Source: Clostridiales bacterium
GTDB lineage: Bacteria; Bacillota; Clostridia; Saccharofermentanales; Saccharofermentanaceae
Direction: 5' to 3'
Assembly (NCBI GenBank): GCA_017428545.1
Contig: JAFRQR010000002.1
Location: 186,001-250,000, forward strand
Length of the DNA: 64,000 nt
The position numbers were made by a program, and so were the translations under genes. Positions 53,724-62,224 of this stretch are shown piece by piece (position 1 is the stretch's first letter; each line of letters begins with the position of its first letter). The notes beneath the pieces were generated by a model. The model was not told the origin of the DNA and made no database searches. It saw nothing but the letters and a program-made list of their open reading frames with translations.

Positions 53724-54923
53724 TCAGTTTAATTTTTCTGCGATCGCACGCAGGAATTCTTCTGTATTTACAACTTTCTTATTCGGATGATCCATGAGAG
53801 CATTGAGATCTCCCGTGATCACGCCTTCTTCAATGGTATCGATCGATGCTTTTTCCAGACGATCTGCAAAATCAACAAGATCCGGAAGATCATCAAGCTG
53901 GCCTCTCTTACGAAGAGCACCCGTCCACGCAAACAGAGTCGCCATCGGATTGGTTGATGTCGTCTCGCCCTTGAGATAACGGTAATAGTGACGTGTTACC
54001 GTACCATGAGCGGCTTCGTACTCGTACTTTCCGGAAGGTGAAACGAGAACGGATGTCATCATGGCAAGGCTGCCGCAGGCGGAAGCTACCATGTCGGACA
54101 TAACGTCGCCGTCATAGTTTTTGCAAGCCCAGAGCATACCGCCCTCAGAACGCATTACACGGGCAACGGCGTCATCGATAAGCGTATAGAAGTAAGTGAT
54201 ACCGGCTTCTTCAAACTTATCTTTGAACTCTTTATCAAAGATCTCCTGGAAGATATCCTTGAAGCGATGGTCATAAACCTTGGAAATCGTATCTTTGGTG
54301 GCAAACCAGAGATCCTGCTTGATATCAAGTGCATACATGAAGCAGGAACGCGCAAATGCTTCGATGGAAGCATCCAGATTGTGCATACCTTCAATTACGC
54401 CCGGACCCTTAAAGTCATGGATCTTCTTAACTTCTTTTCTTCCGTCTTCATAAGTCACGACCAGTTCGGCAGTCGCCGGACCGGAAACATACATCTCAGC
54501 ATCACGATAAACATCACCATACGCATGACGTGCCAAAGTGATCGGCTTTTTCCAGCAGGAAACAAAAGGAGAAATACCCTTAACGAGGATCGGTGCACGG
54601 AAGACCGTACCATCCATGATCGCACGGATCGTACCGTTCGGGCTCTTCCACATCTGCTTAAGCTTATATTCATCCATACGCTGGGCGTTTGGAGTGATCG
54701 TGGCACACTTAACAGCAACGCCGAGTTCAACAGCGCGGTTGGCAGCATCGATCGTTACCTGATCGTCAGTTTCATCACGATGAGGCAGTCCAAGATCAAA
54801 ATACTCTGTCTTCAGATCCACAAACGGTTCGATAACGATATCCTTGATCTGCTTCCAGATGATTCGCGTCATTTCATCGCCATCCATCTCAACGAGTGGC
54901 GTTTTCATTTGAATTTTGCTCAT
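53724..54923 (-). CDS. icd: NADP-dependent isocitrate dehydrogenase, dimeric type II
   Basis: A 399-residue enzyme that makes 2-oxoglutarate from isocitrate. The start [13 protein letters not shown], the C-A-T-I-T-P block, the phosphate-binding S-P-N-G-T-I-R, and R-H-A-Y-G-D match the eukaryotic-type dimeric family rather than the E. coli type. GGAGGA precedes the ATG at 54923. No aconitase or citrate synthase is nearby. In an anaerobe it probably supplies glutamate precursors and NADPH. Confidence 0.95.
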   Translation of the reverse strand: MSKIQMKTPLVEMDGDEMTRIIWKQIKDIVIEPFVDLKTEYFDLGLPHRDETDDQVTIDAANRAVELGVAVKCATITPNAQRMDEYKLKQMWKSPNGTIRAIMDGTVFRAPILVKGISPFVSCWKKPITLARHAYGDVYRDAEMYVSGPATAELVVTYEDGRKEVKKIHDFKGPGVIEGMHNLDASIEAFARSCFMYALDIKQDLWFATKDTISKVYDHRFKDIFQEIFDKEFKDKFEEAGITYFYTLIDDAVARVMRSEGGMLWACKNYDGDVMSDMVASACGSLAMMTSVLVSPSGKYEYEAAHGTVTRHYYRYLKGETTSTNPMATLFAWTGALRKRGQLDDLPDLVDFADRLEKASIDTIEEGVITGDLNALMDHPNKKVVNTEEFLRAIAEKLN

Positions 54924-54953
54924 CTCTTCCTCCGCATTTATAAAATCCAAGTA

Positions 54954-54982
54954 ATTCTATCTTAATTCCTATTATCCGTCAA
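54954..54982 (-). promoter_or_regulatory. Promoter of icd
   Basis: TTGACG (54982-54977) and TAGAAT (54959-54954) are separated by exactly 17 bases on the minus strand, between the holA stop and the icd start. Confidence 0.72.
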
Positions 54983-54989
54983 TTGTAAA

Positions 54990-56033
54990 TCACACCTGTC
55001 CGCAGGCAGAAAGCAAGACTTCCATAGACGTTCTGTCATCCATTTTTCCCGTCTTTACCCACTGGTCAGACTCGAAGCAAAGCATGTAGATCTTTTCGAG
55101 CTGTGCGATCGTAAAGCCTCGGGACTGAGATACAAGGTTTTTGGCTACAAAAGGATGAACCTTCAGTCTGGAAGCGATCTCCGGGGCATTTCCGATCTCC
55201 TTGGCGCAGATCAGATGACGGATGTGTCGTGCCAGCATCAGACGGATCTTCGGAATTGCTTCCTTCAGTGTGATCAGGTCATTTAAGATCTCAAGGGCTT
55301 TCCCCGGCTGGCGGTTGCCGATCGCATCCGTCATATTAAATACGGAAGCATGGACGTCCGGAATGCTCAAACGGTTCAAAAGATCCATATTCAGTTCTTT
55401 TACGCCCTTATTCTCACAATAGAGCATGATCTTGGTAACTTCACTTTCGATCATCCGCATCGATGAATCCGTCCGGCTGATCAGAGAGCTGATACAAATC
55501 GGCGATGTGGCAATATTCTTTCTGGCAAACGAAGATTTTATCCACTTCGTCAGCGTTTCTTCATTCTGGAAACTGAATTCGGCAAGCGTTCCGACTCCGG
55601 AAACGGCTTCCAAAAGCTGTTTTTTGCGCTTATCAACTTTATCCTCAACAAAGATGACAGCGGAAAATTCAGGGATCGAAGAGATCGCCGCCTTCCATTT
55701 CTCGACTTCCGAAGCAGAAGAAGGCGCACGATTGGCCCAAAGGCCGAGGTTTCTGATGACCGTCATACGATATTTCGACATAAAAGGCGGAGATCCGACC
55801 AAAGACTGGAACTCATCAAGCGGCATTTCGGAATTTGTCTGGTCTTTCAAGTAAAAATCCAGGCTTTCCGCACCGGGAGAGACCCATCGCTTCTTCATAT
55901 CGGCGATCGTCTTATCGACAAGATACTTCTCTTCTCCGCAGATCAGATACACCCGTGAAGCAGTATCGTTCTTGAGGTCATTGACTACATCGATGTAGTC
56001 TTTCCATCCACTGTTTTTCTCTTGCTTTGCCAT
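54990..56033 (-). CDS. holA: DNA polymerase III subunit delta
   Basis: A 347-residue clamp-loader subunit. The N-terminal segment V-Y-L-I-C-G-E-E-K-Y-L-V-D and the following F-x-G-S/P-P-F motif (here V-G-S-P-P-F-M) are typical. The helical C-terminal domain has R-H-I-R-H-L near 275 and H-P-F-V-A-K. It opens the beta clamp with delta-prime. The ATG at 56033 lies 8 bases after the comEC stop with GAGGAG before it. comEC-holA is a common pair in Bacillota. Confidence 0.92.
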   Translation of the reverse strand: MAKQEKNSGWKDYIDVVNDLKNDTASRVYLICGEEKYLVDKTIADMKKRWVSPGAESLDFYLKDQTNSEMPLDEFQSLVGSPPFMSKYRMTVIRNLGLWANRAPSSASEVEKWKAAISSIPEFSAVIFVEDKVDKRKKQLLEAVSGVGTLAEFSFQNEETLTKWIKSSFARKNIATSPICISSLISRTDSSMRMIESEVTKIMLYCENKGVKELNMDLLNRLSIPDVHASVFNMTDAIGNRQPGKALEILNDLITLKEAIPKIRLMLARHIRHLICAKEIGNAPEIASRLKVHPFVAKNLVSQSRGFTIAQLEKIYMLCFESDQWVKTGKMDDRTSMEVLLSACGQV

Positions 56034-56041
56034 AATTCTCC

Positions 56042-58396
56042 TCAAGAAGAAAAATAATAGTTAAGATCCCAACCGGATTCATCTATGGAAAGAAGCACAC
56101 AACCTCTTTCATCCGTACGCAACCACGGAATATCGTGATCGGAAAGGCGCTTTAAGACCTCTCCGGAAGGGTGTCCGTAATGATTATACCCCACACTAAT
56201 CACGGCTGCATCTATCATTTTATCATTTAAAAATGCATCCGAAGTAGAAAAACGGCTCCCGTGATGGGATACCTTCAGGACTGAAATATGCTCTAATGAA
56301 GGATCTTCCAGCACTTTTTCCACTTCTTCCGAGATGTCGCCCGTAAAGAGTATCTTCTCTGAGTATAATGTACAGACCATTACCATCGAATCATCGTTCC
56401 CTCCGTCTTTCGGATCCTTCGGCCAGATGACATGAAAAGAAAGATCTTCATCGATCGTCACAACAGTTTCCTTCTGAAGGATCGTGATTTCAGAAGGAAT
56501 ATCCGGGAAAATACTTCTTAACTGATTCATTTCCGGACTGTCTGACCAAAACGGTGCATATAGATGATCAATAAGTCCCATATCCCACAGCTCGAGGATC
56601 CCGGATATGTGATCGGCATCAAGATGAGATATAAAGGCCATGTCGATCCTCGAAACACCCAGATATTCCATACTTTTTCTGATATTTTCCCCATTCCCCC
56701 GGTTTCCGCCATCCACAAGGATTGAGATATCATTATGCGTGATAAGTGCACAGTCTCCTTGACCAACATCCAGAAAGTAAACTGATGAAGACGTCTTCGG
56801 CAAGAATACATTCTGAATGAAAAAAGCAAAAACAGAACCAAATGCCAATATCAGAATCGTCTTCCTTCTAAGACCCGGGCGGATCAGAAAAGAGACAACA
56901 AAGCACAGTACAAAAACAAGCAGAAATGCCGGTATATTTCTTAAAGACAAGCTTTTCGTATAGTTTTTCGAACCTGTGTACGCCATTTGTTTAAGCACAT
57001 AGACCATTCCGCGCACGGGTACAAAAAGCCCTGATCTTACGATATCAAACGGAATCAGATAACTGATCAGTGTCAGTACTAATCCGAAACTGCATATCAT
57101 TTCGGCCGGGAAGCCTGATAATACGACAACGATCGAGGATTGAACCGACATTTTACTGCCCATGCTTAAAAGTACGGGAAGCATTCCTATATGTGCACAT
57201 ATAAAGCACGATATAGCTCTTCTGATCTCTTCCGGAACAGCCGGAATGCGCTTATACAAGAGGTTTTCGATCTTTTTGTGAAAGATCATTATTGAAAAAG
57301 TCGCGCCAAACGAAAGCAATAGCCCGGAAGAAAAGACTGAAAACGGATCTAAGCACATCAGAATCAATGCACTGAGCGAACAGGCAGATAACCGGTCGAT
57401 GCAGTGTCTGAAAAATGAAAGATATCCGACGATCAAATACATAAGGATGCTTCTGGAAGCAGATCCCGCCCACCCGGTAACAAATCCGAAAAGGATCAGA
57501 AAAGCAGTTAATCCGAATATCTTGCGCTTTTCGTCCAAAACCAAGGTGCATAGTGCGCCGATAGTGGCGGTAAAGTATCCGATATGTGCGCCGGAAACGA
57601 CGAGAAGATGCGAAAGATTACTCTTCCTGAAGGTGTTTTTATCTTCTTTGCTAAGATGCGAATCATCCCCGAGGATCATGGCTGACAAAACTGATGCCGT
57701 ATCTTCATCCGTACACTGCGCCCATATTCCGTAAAACGCCCTTCTTATCTTCGATCCGATCCTGTATCCGAAATTGATAGGAGACCAAGCCGAAGTCTCA
57801 GTTGCCTCGATATTCGCCCGTTCCGCAGATCGGATGATCCCTTTTTTCCGGTAAAAGCTTCTGACATCCATATCTCCGGGATTTCCCTTCGTGACGATTG
57901 GAGAAATAGTTGCTTGCAGCCGGATATTATCTCCGTAATTCAGAACCTGATCTGTAAGCATAATGACTCTTTCACGGCTATCAAGCATAAGCTCGATATT
58001 TTTATATCCATCATCGGAAGCATTGGAAGATATGACTTTTGCATTTCCAATATAGTATTCACTGTAATTGAGGCGAATCTCGTGCTTTTTCCAAAGGGAA
58101 AAACCGATATAACAGATGGAAAAACCGACGACCCCAATCAAAACCGATGTCAAATCAGAAGTCACAAGTTTACCAAAGCGGCAGATCAGAGAAAACATCA
58201 GAAAAATGGCGAAGACAAAGATGAGTTTTAAGATCCCGGTACCATAAAAGGCTAAGTAACTCCCAAAAAGGGACAAGATCAATAACACAAGTAACGGACG
58301 GCGCAAAGAAGTTCGGATGAGCCTTCCGGCCCATTCCGCCGGCACCAATGGTTCACGCGATCGCTTATTTACCGCTGCATTTGATCCCGAAAGCAT
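56042..58396 (-). CDS. comEC: ComEC/Rec2 family DNA-uptake channel
   Basis: A 784-residue membrane protein. Several N-terminal helices and a DUF4131-like OB region (about 30-210) precede the competence domain with S-H-L-L-V-V-S-G-A-H-I-G-Y (about 254-266) and further helices. The C-terminal metallo-beta-lactamase domain (about 530-784) has D-V-G-Q-G-D and S-H-L-D-A-D-H. It transports single-stranded DNA in competent cells; no other competence gene is in the window, so competence is not implied. GGAGGA precedes the ATG. Confidence 0.93.
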   Translation of the reverse strand: MLSGSNAAVNKRSREPLVPAEWAGRLIRTSLRRPLLVLLILSLFGSYLAFYGTGILKLIFVFAIFLMFSLICRFGKLVTSDLTSVLIGVVGFSICYIGFSLWKKHEIRLNYSEYYIGNAKVISSNASDDGYKNIELMLDSRERVIMLTDQVLNYGDNIRLQATISPIVTKGNPGDMDVRSFYRKKGIIRSAERANIEATETSAWSPINFGYRIGSKIRRAFYGIWAQCTDEDTASVLSAMILGDDSHLSKEDKNTFRKSNLSHLLVVSGAHIGYFTATIGALCTLVLDEKRKIFGLTAFLILFGFVTGWAGSASRSILMYLIVGYLSFFRHCIDRLSACSLSALILMCLDPFSVFSSGLLLSFGATFSIMIFHKKIENLLYKRIPAVPEEIRRAISCFICAHIGMLPVLLSMGSKMSVQSSIVVVLSGFPAEMICSFGLVLTLISYLIPFDIVRSGLFVPVRGMVYVLKQMAYTGSKNYTKSLSLRNIPAFLLVFVLCFVVSFLIRPGLRRKTILILAFGSVFAFFIQNVFLPKTSSSVYFLDVGQGDCALITHNDISILVDGGNRGNGENIRKSMEYLGVSRIDMAFISHLDADHISGILELWDMGLIDHLYAPFWSDSPEMNQLRSIFPDIPSEITILQKETVVTIDEDLSFHVIWPKDPKDGGNDDSMVMVCTLYSEKILFTGDISEEVEKVLEDPSLEHISVLKVSHHGSRFSTSDAFLNDKMIDAAVISVGYNHYGHPSGEVLKRLSDHDIPWLRTDERGCVLLSIDESGWDLNYYFSS

Positions 58397-58534
58397 TGTC
58401 TGCTGTCCTCCGATAATATCGTTAAGGACATTGTACGGGCAAAGGCAGTTGCATTTCTTTTGAAAAATACGACAAATGCCGACAAAAGTCTGATTTTTCG
58501 TTGTTTTCTGATTGAATCAGGGAGAATCGGGCAC

Positions 58535-59137
58535 TCAGCCTAACTCATCTTTCAGAAATTCTTCGATTCCTAAGCGCAGGTCATCAAGGCCCACCTTTTT
58601 TTCGGACGAAACGGCAAAGATGCGGGCATCTTCATGGAAATCCAGTATCTTTCCGAATTCATTGAGCTGCTTTCTGATTTGTGCCTTCGAAAGCTTGTCG
58701 CACTTCGTAAAGACCAGAAAATATGGAATTCCGGACTGATTCATATAATCGAGCATGCGGATATCATCTTGGGAAGGCGCATGGCGGACATCGATCAGAT
58801 GAAGGACAAGAGAAAACTTCCTTCCGGAAACAAAATACTGGTCGCACAGTTTATTGAACTTCTCCTTAACGTCTTTGGGCGCTTTTGCATACCCGTAACC
58901 CGGAAGATCGGCAAAGTATAATTTATCATCTACATTAAAATATACGACGACTCTTGTCTTTCCAGGCGTGGCGCTTACTCTGGCAAGCTTCTTATTATCG
59001 GCCAGGGCATTGATCAATGAGGATTTTCCTACATTGGATTTCCCGGAAAAGACGATTTCCGGGCGGTCAGACGGCGGACATGACTTAACATCGGATGCAA
59101 CTCCCCAAAAAGTGGTCTTTCGAAACTGAATGCTCAT
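58535..59137 (-). CDS. engB: Ribosome biogenesis GTP-binding protein EngB (YsxC)
   Basis: A 200-residue GTPase for 50S assembly. It has P-loop G-K-S-N-V-G-K-S-S (32-40), the conserved T-P-G-K-T switch, D-L-P-G-Y-G-Y-A (G3), T-K-C-D (G4) and a final S-S segment (G5). The ATG at 59137 follows GGGAGG; an in-frame extension to 59227 lacks a ribosome-binding site. The upstream clpX-lon neighbours common in Bacilli are absent here. Confidence 0.95.
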   Translation of the reverse strand: MSIQFRKTTFWGVASDVKSCPPSDRPEIVFSGKSNVGKSSLINALADNKKLARVSATPGKTRVVVYFNVDDKLYFADLPGYGYAKAPKDVKEKFNKLCDQYFVSGRKFSLVLHLIDVRHAPSQDDIRMLDYMNQSGIPYFLVFTKCDKLSKAQIRKQLNEFGKILDFHEDARIFAVSSEKKVGLDDLRLGIEEFLKDELG

Positions 59138-59349
59138 GTCTTGCCTCCCTGGGTTTTTGTCTATGATACCACAATCACGGCATTTGCCAAAAACAGGTCC
59201 AAATTCGCAAATGATTTTTATATGCACTTTACCTATTATACGCTGTCTTTTTTTTAGATAATTTTCAAAAGATTACAGTACAAAATGATTTCGAATAGGG
59301 TTATACTATTTTTGTAGCGTTAGGCTATATTGATTTTGTGGAGGATTCT

Positions 59350-60573
59350 ATGCCGGAGAATATGTCAACACCGAGTCCTGTTGATTCTTTTGACTATCGT
59401 GGCTACCTTTTGGAGCCTTTCGGACCGATCGGAATTATTTCCCATACCTCGAACGAAGCTTTCGTCCGACAGGTTAATGACATCTTATACGAAAAAAGAC
59501 TCCTCAAACAGCAGAAGAACTACAGTCCTTATGTAAACAGTGCAGGCTATTTACGTAGGGATTTTACTATTTCGGCGACGATCACTCGTTTCCAGACCGG
59601 CGAAGGCAAGGTCACCATTAACCAGACCGTCCGAGGCCATGATATCTACATCATTTCCGATGTTCTCAACCACGAGGAATCCTTCTCTCTTTCCGGTGCG
59701 AAGCATTATACGAGCCCGGACGATCATTTCCGCGATCTTCTCCGTATCATTATGGCGGTAAGCGGAAAAGCCAGAAGGATCAATGTCATCATGCCTTTCC
59801 TTTACGAAGGCAGACAGGATCACTGCATTACAAGAGAATCCCTCGACTGTGCCCAGATGCTCAAGGATCTTTACAACCTCGGCGTTGCCAACCTGATCGT
59901 ATTTGATCCGCATGACCCGAGGATCATTAACGCGGTTCCGCTGATGGGCATCGAAATGCCGAAATCCGCATATAAGATCATCCACACACTGATCTCCAAG
60001 AATCCGGGCCTTCATATCGATAAGGACAACATGATGATCATCAGCCCTGACGAAACAGCGGTTTCCAGAGCAATCTTCTACTCTTCGATGCTTGAGCTTC
60101 CGCTCGGACTTTTCTACCGTGACCGTGATTATACGAAGGTCGATTCGGAAGGAAATCATCCGATCAAGAGTTTCCGCTTCCTCGGCGATGACCCGAAAGG
60201 CAAAGACGTACTGATCGTAGACGATATGATCAACTCGGGTAACACCATGATCCGCACAGCCCGCTATATGCATGAGCGCGGAGCCGGAAACATCTTCTGT
60301 GCCGCTCCGTTCGGACTTTTCACCGATGGTCTGGAGCCGTTTAACAAGGCCCACGAGGAAGGCATCATCAAGCAGGTATACTGCACGAACCTGACATACC
60401 GTCCGAAGGAGCTTTTCGAGACGCCGTGGTATGTAGATGTAAATATGACGCCATTTGTGGCTCGTCTGATCGATGCACTTAATGTTGACGAATCTATAGG
60501 ACAACTTATCAGCCCGATCGAGAAGTTCAATTCCCTTCTCGGCCAGGTACGAATCGAAGAATTGATGGGGTAA
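59350..60573 (+). CDS. prs: Atypical ribose-phosphate pyrophosphokinase, copy 1
   Basis: A 407-residue PRPP synthase homologue. It makes PRPP from ribose 5-phosphate and ATP for nucleotide, histidine and NAD synthesis. The segments G-E-G-K-V, V-R-G-H-D-I-Y, P-F-L-Y-E-G-R-Q, D-P-H-D-P-R, the flexible loop Y-R-D-R-D-Y-T-K and the PRPP loop D-V-L-I-V-D-D-M-I-N-S-G match the family in order. It is about 90 residues longer than canonical Prs, with an insertion near 40-75 and a longer end. GGAGG lies before the ATG at 59350; a GTG 12 bases upstream is less likely. Confidence 0.88.
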   Translation: MPENMSTPSPVDSFDYRGYLLEPFGPIGIISHTSNEAFVRQVNDILYEKRLLKQQKNYSPYVNSAGYLRRDFTISATITRFQTGEGKVTINQTVRGHDIYIISDVLNHEESFSLSGAKHYTSPDDHFRDLLRIIMAVSGKARRINVIMPFLYEGRQDHCITRESLDCAQMLKDLYNLGVANLIVFDPHDPRIINAVPLMGIEMPKSAYKIIHTLISKNPGLHIDKDNMMIISPDETAVSRAIFYSSMLELPLGLFYRDRDYTKVDSEGNHPIKSFRFLGDDPKGKDVLIVDDMINSGNTMIRTARYMHERGAGNIFCAAPFGLFTDGLEPFNKAHEEGIIKQVYCTNLTYRPKELFETPWYVDVNMTPFVARLIDALNVDESIGQLISPIEKFNSLLGQVRIEELMG

Positions 60574-60581
60574 TATCTAAA

Positions 60582-61841
60582 ATGAATGAGACAGAGGTAA
60601 ACAAGTCTATGGAACCGATTATCCAGAGTCCTGATGAAGGCGCATATTCCCGTTATAACCAGTACGGTGATAACCCGATGGCTCCGGTCGGACCGATCGC
60701 ACTCGTTCCGCTCAAAGGCAGCGTCGAATTTACCGATAAGGTAAACTGGTATCTGAACAAAAGAAGATCCGAGTATCAGGAGCATGAGTTCATCAGCAAG
60801 TACCCGGGATTCTATCGTCAAGATTACCGTATCGAGGTAGAAAACACCAGATTCTCATCCGGTGAAGGTAAAGCGGTCATCCAGAGTTCGGTACGTGGAC
60901 ATGACCTCTTCATCATCAGTGACGTAACCAATTTCTCCTGCACATATAAGATGTTCGGTCAGGAAAACCACATGAGCCCGGATGATCATTACCAGGATCT
61001 CAAGCGTGTTATCCTCGCCTGCTCCGGTAAGGCACGCCGTATCAACGTCATCATGCCGTTCCTATACGAAGGACGTCAGCACAAGAGAAATTCCCGTGAG
61101 TCCCTCGACTGCGCTTTTGCCCTCGAAGAAATCTACGGTCTCGGAGTTGAGAATATCATCACCTTCGATGCACACGATGAGCGAGTTGCCAACGCGATCC
61201 CGACTTCCGGTTTCGAGAGTCTTTCGGCCACATACCAGATCATTAAGGAAATGTACCGTTCGATCCCGGACCTGCATTTCACAAAGGATAAGTTCATGGT
61301 CATCAGCCCGGATGAAGGCGGTATCTCACGTGCTATGTACTTCGCTTCCATGCTCGGAGTTCCGCTGGGAACTTTCTACAAGCGCAGAGACTATACGAAA
61401 GTCGTCAACGGAAGAAACCCGATCGTTGCACACGAGTTCCTCGGTGAATCTGTAGAAGGTCTGGATATCCTGATCGTCGACGATATGATTTCTTCCGGTG
61501 ATTCCATGCTGGATATCGCGCGTGAGATGAAACAGCGCGGAGCCAGAAACATCTACTGCGCAGTTACTTTCGGTCTTTTCACCGAGGGTGTCGAGCATTT
61601 TGACAGAGCCTACGAGGAAGGCATCATCTCCAAGGTATTTGCAACCAACCTGATCTACAGACGTCCGGAACTCCTTGCAGCTCCGTGGTTTGCTGACGTT
61701 AACATGAGTAAATTCGTGGCCCTTCTTATCGATGCGATCAACCACGACTCTTCTCTGTCGAACCTCATCAAGCCGACCGACAAGATCAAGAAACTCCTTG
61801 CAAGTAAGGGCGACCTTAAAGATCCTTCCGAACAGTCCTGA
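60582..61841 (+). CDS. prs: Atypical ribose-phosphate pyrophosphokinase, copy 2
   Basis: A 419-residue paralogue of the preceding gene, 8 bases after its stop. The same extended architecture is present: G-E-G-K-A, V-R-G-H-D-L-F, P-F-L-Y-E-G-R-Q, D-A-H-D-E-R, loop Y-K-R-R-D-Y-T-K and PRPP loop D-I-L-I-V-D-D-M-I-S-S-G. Both copies keep the catalytic residues, so neither is an obvious pseudo-enzyme. They may form a hetero-oligomer or be tuned to different effectors. The upstream ribosome-binding site is weak (GGGG), consistent with coupling. Confidence 0.88.
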   Translation: MNETEVNKSMEPIIQSPDEGAYSRYNQYGDNPMAPVGPIALVPLKGSVEFTDKVNWYLNKRRSEYQEHEFISKYPGFYRQDYRIEVENTRFSSGEGKAVIQSSVRGHDLFIISDVTNFSCTYKMFGQENHMSPDDHYQDLKRVILACSGKARRINVIMPFLYEGRQHKRNSRESLDCAFALEEIYGLGVENIITFDAHDERVANAIPTSGFESLSATYQIIKEMYRSIPDLHFTKDKFMVISPDEGGISRAMYFASMLGVPLGTFYKRRDYTKVVNGRNPIVAHEFLGESVEGLDILIVDDMISSGDSMLDIAREMKQRGARNIYCAVTFGLFTEGVEHFDRAYEEGIISKVFATNLIYRRPELLAAPWFADVNMSKFVALLIDAINHDSSLSNLIKPTDKIKKLLASKGDLKDPSEQS

Positions 61842-61849
61842 TCTTTTAT

Positions 61850-62221
61850 ATGGCACAGCAGCGTAAGACGACATCAGCGAACCGATCGAATCAAAGATCC
61901 GGCAGTTCTTCGAAAAAGGCACCGGCTTCTTCCCGTTCGTCTAAAAATACGCAAAAGAATGTCGTTTATGAAGAAAAGGAACCGCTCTATTCCGTGATCT
62001 GGTCTTATTCCTGGGGAAAAGCACTTTACCTGCTTTTGGGTATCCTTGTCCTGATCGGACTGGATTTCCTTATCGCCATGAATCACTATGATCTCTTTTT
62101 CACGGTACTCGGTATTGAGATCATCGCCGCTATGCTGATCGGCTGGATCGTTTTCATTATCCTCGACCGGATGAAGCAAAAAGAGCTTTCCGAAAATCCG
62201 GACGAAGGATCCGAGGAATGA
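61850..62221 (+). CDS. Small two-helix membrane protein of unknown function
   Basis: A 123-residue protein. Residues 1-40 are very basic and rich in S, Q, N, R and K, and look disordered. Two hydrophobic helices lie near 55-77 and 82-105, and the end is acidic. The basic tail on the cytoplasmic side could bind RNA or ribosomes. I do not recognise the family. It starts 8 bases after the second PRPP synthase and ends 3 bases before rqcH. Confidence 0.65.
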   Translation: MAQQRKTTSANRSNQRSGSSSKKAPASSRSSKNTQKNVVYEEKEPLYSVIWSYSWGKALYLLLGILVLIGLDFLIAMNHYDLFFTVLGIEIIAAMLIGWIVFIILDRMKQKELSENPDEGSEE

Positions 62222-62224
62222 TCT

